Part shown: positions 62,799-64,000 of the stretch, one piece after another
Layout: each line of letters opens with the position of its first letter
Position numbering within the stretch: the first letter of the stretch is position 1
NCBI RefSeq assembly: GCF_003970675.1
Contig: NZ_CP034563.1
Location: 372,001-436,000 of the forward strand
Origin: Flammeovirga pectinis
GTDB taxonomy: Bacteria > Bacteroidota > Bacteroidia > Cytophagales > Flammeovirgaceae
Direction: 5' to 3'
DNA length: 64,000 nt
The notes under the pieces: generated by a model
Seen by the model: only the letters and a program-made list of their open reading frames with translations
Database searches by the model: none
What the model was told of the DNA's origin: nothing
Made by a program: the position numbers and the translations under genes

Positions 62799-63174
62799 GC
62801 AAGTATATGAGTATGCAGTTATTCGCTTTGTTCCTAAAGTAGAAAGGGAGGAGTTTATAAATGTTGGAGTAATTTTATTCTGCAAAGGATTAAAATACCT
62901 TGATTTAAAATACAAAGTGGTACAGAAAAAATTAGATGCTTTTGATATTGAAATTGATCAAGCTCAATTAGAAACCTATCTACAGACTTGGAAATTAATT
63001 TGTGAAGGAGGATCTAAAGGCGGTGTTATTGGCGAACAAGATTTACCAAATAGATTTAGGTGGTTAACTGCAACAAGGAGTACATTGATCCAAAGCTCTA
63101 AAGTTCACCCAGGTTTATGTATTAAGCCTCCAGAAGAAATACTAGAACATTTATTCTGTAAGTATATCGGTTAA
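62788..63174 (+). CDS. DUF3037 family protein
   Basis: This 128-residue protein has the DUF3037 opening YEYAVIRFVPKVEREEFINVGVILFC, split here as YEYAVIRFVPKVE and REEFINVGVILFC. The typical NRFRWLTATRSTLIQSSKVHPG, split NRFRWLTATRS and TLIQSSKVHPG, follows in the second half. The family function is not established. Translational overlap with the HipA-like kinase suggests that the two act together, perhaps as kinase and regulator or substrate. Confidence 0.85.
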   Translation: MQDKQVYEYAVIRFVPKVEREEFINVGVILFCKGLKYLDLKYKVVQKKLDAFDIEIDQAQLETYLQTWKLICEGGSKGGVIGEQDLPNRFRWLTATRSTLIQSSKVHPGLCIKPPEEILEHLFCKYIG

Positions 63175-63726
63175 TATAATTATTTTTTCTATTCTTTATT
63201 GAGAATAACACACTGCACCTTATTAAAGGTGTTTTTTGTTTACTAAGCTAATTGGTACTTATAATTACTTTAAACGTTAATTTTAAAAAGCCTATAAATC
63301 AGTGTTGTTTGTGTCTGTAGCATAAATTTATTTCAAAATAGCATATTTTTCAGCTTTCAAAGTAACTACCTATAAATGAAATAATTATCAGAATTTCTGC
63401 TAAATATTTACAATGAGGATACCTAATATTGAATATCAGTAGATTAAAACTAATACAGTTTTTTGACCTGTTTTTTGTAATAAACAATATCACTTATGGA
63501 GTTAACTCAACTATTATACAATTCAATTCTAATTGTTTTACATCCATTTTATCGGCTCTATTAATTATAAACTCCTTTAGAAAACAGCAAACTACTATAT
63601 ATCTAAGAAAGAGAATATGGTGTTATTAGCAGTCAATAAGCGACTGTATTTGAGTTTTGTTTTTATATACATTTGTCAAAAGACGCTACTACAAAAAATT
63701 TAAAAATTTACTACTTCTACAATGCT
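63175..63726. other. intergenic stretch
   Basis: 550 nt without a supported gene. A terminator for the DUF3037 gene is at 63216-63237. Beyond it I see AT-rich DNA only; a TTG-started frame at 63429-63629 looks accidental. Confidence 0.6.
63216..63237 (+). terminator. terminator of the HipA-like/DUF3037 operon
   Basis: CACCTT pairs with AAGGTG around ATTA, followed by six T. Confidence 0.65.
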
Positions 63727-64000
63727 ATGGAATCAATAACTAAATCTCGACTACTTGATATTAAAAAATGTCTTTTTATTAGTTTATGTCTTTTAATGAC
63801 TGATTTAATTTGTAATGCTAATAATATCACTGTTACAAATGTTGTTTTAAGTGAACCAGATACAACTGCAAAAACAGCCGACATTACGTTTACAGTTACA
63901 TGGGAAAACTCTTGGAGAGTATCAGCATCACCTTCAAATTGGGATGCAGCATGGGTATTTTTAAAATTCCAAAATGTTTCTACAGGTAATTGGGAACACT
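63727..64000 (+). CDS. start of a secreted SUMF1-type protein, cut by the window end
   Basis: The frame from ATG 63727 is open to the last base (91 codons). A basic start and hydrophobic core (about 12-28) form a signal peptide. It is followed by NNITVTNVVLSE and TWENSWRVSASPSNWDAAWVF, split here as TWENSWRVSASP and SNWDAAWVF. In Bacteroidetes this opening is typical of secreted proteins that carry a formylglycine-generating-enzyme (SUMF1) domain further on. The catalytic part is outside the window, so the assignment is tentative. An ATG five bases upstream (63722) leads at once to a stop. Confidence 0.55.
   Translation, partial: MESITKSRLLDIKKCLFISLCLLMTDLICNANNITVTNVVLSEPDTTAKTADITFTVTWENSWRVSASPSNWDAAWVFLKFQNVSTGNWEH

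Noticed and set aside
63429-63629. 66-codon + strand frame
   Set aside because: TTG start, Ile/Asn/Phe composition typical of AT-rich non-coding DNA, and no promoter or terminator signal.

Overview
The window reads as low-GC (about one third G+C, judged by eye) DNA of a marine, agar-degrading member of the Bacteroidetes. Support for this includes SusC/SusD pairs, a hybrid two-component system, type IX secretion C-terminal domains, Bacteroidetes-type promoters (TTG then about 19-20 nt then TAnnTTTG) and near absence of Shine-Dalgarno sequences. The agarose-utilisation genes together with a plasmid-type replication origin beside chromosomal-looking genes suggest a Flammeovirga-like organism with a second chromosome or megaplasmid. 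That taxonomic reading is inference.

Region 1 (1-3.1 kb) holds a truncated membrane protein, a lipoprotein hydrolase, a secreted hypothetical protein and a small frameshifted ORF.

Region 2 (3.2-32 kb) is a red-algal galactan (agarose-type) utilisation locus. It contains a GH2 beta-galactosidase, a hybrid two-component sensor/regulator, a secreted tandem beta-helix protein with a T9SS signal, a surface glycan-binding lipoprotein, SusD, SusC and a divergent AraC regulator. After a short stretch of unrelated genes comes a five-gene operon whose order and motifs fit 3,6-anhydro-L-galactose catabolism: RhaT-like permease, cycloisomerase, aldehyde dehydrogenase, KDGal kinase and KDPGal aldolase. 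A GH50 beta-agarase lies directly upstream of it. Outer-membrane capture, depolymerisation, uptake and conversion to pyruvate plus glyceraldehyde-3-phosphate are thus covered, except that no GH117 neoagarobiose hydrolase is visible here.

Region 3 (32-39 kb) holds mixed single genes: a DEDDh exonuclease, a FemAB/GNAT-like protein, a repeat lipoprotein, a Bcr/CflA exporter, a GNAT, and a protein with two degenerate HNH-like modules.

Region 4 (39-50 kb) is a replicon maintenance centre. It has two separate parA-parB operons, each ParA with its own N-terminal DNA-binding domain. A Rep_3-type initiator gene lies between them, with about 1.4 kb of non-coding DNA carrying some twenty 15-bp iterons (core GGTAYATCTATACAT) in both orientations and an A/T-only tract. 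Two copies of a 21-bp inverted repeat downstream of the first parB are candidate parS sites. Two LAS-type peptidoglycan metallopeptidases follow the second parB, and then two tiny ORFs with a pair of covarying hairpins.

Region 5 (50-64 kb) holds lipoproteins, a YchJ-like protein, a membrane-anchored T5orf172 protein, a sigma-ECF/receptor Ser-Thr kinase/PP2C signalling group, a GH9 cellulase-family lipoprotein, an orphan T9SS sorting-domain remnant, a HipA-like kinase paired with a DUF3037 protein, and the start of a probable SUMF1-type secreted protein cut by the window end. I saw no rRNA, tRNA, CRISPR array or insertion sequence.
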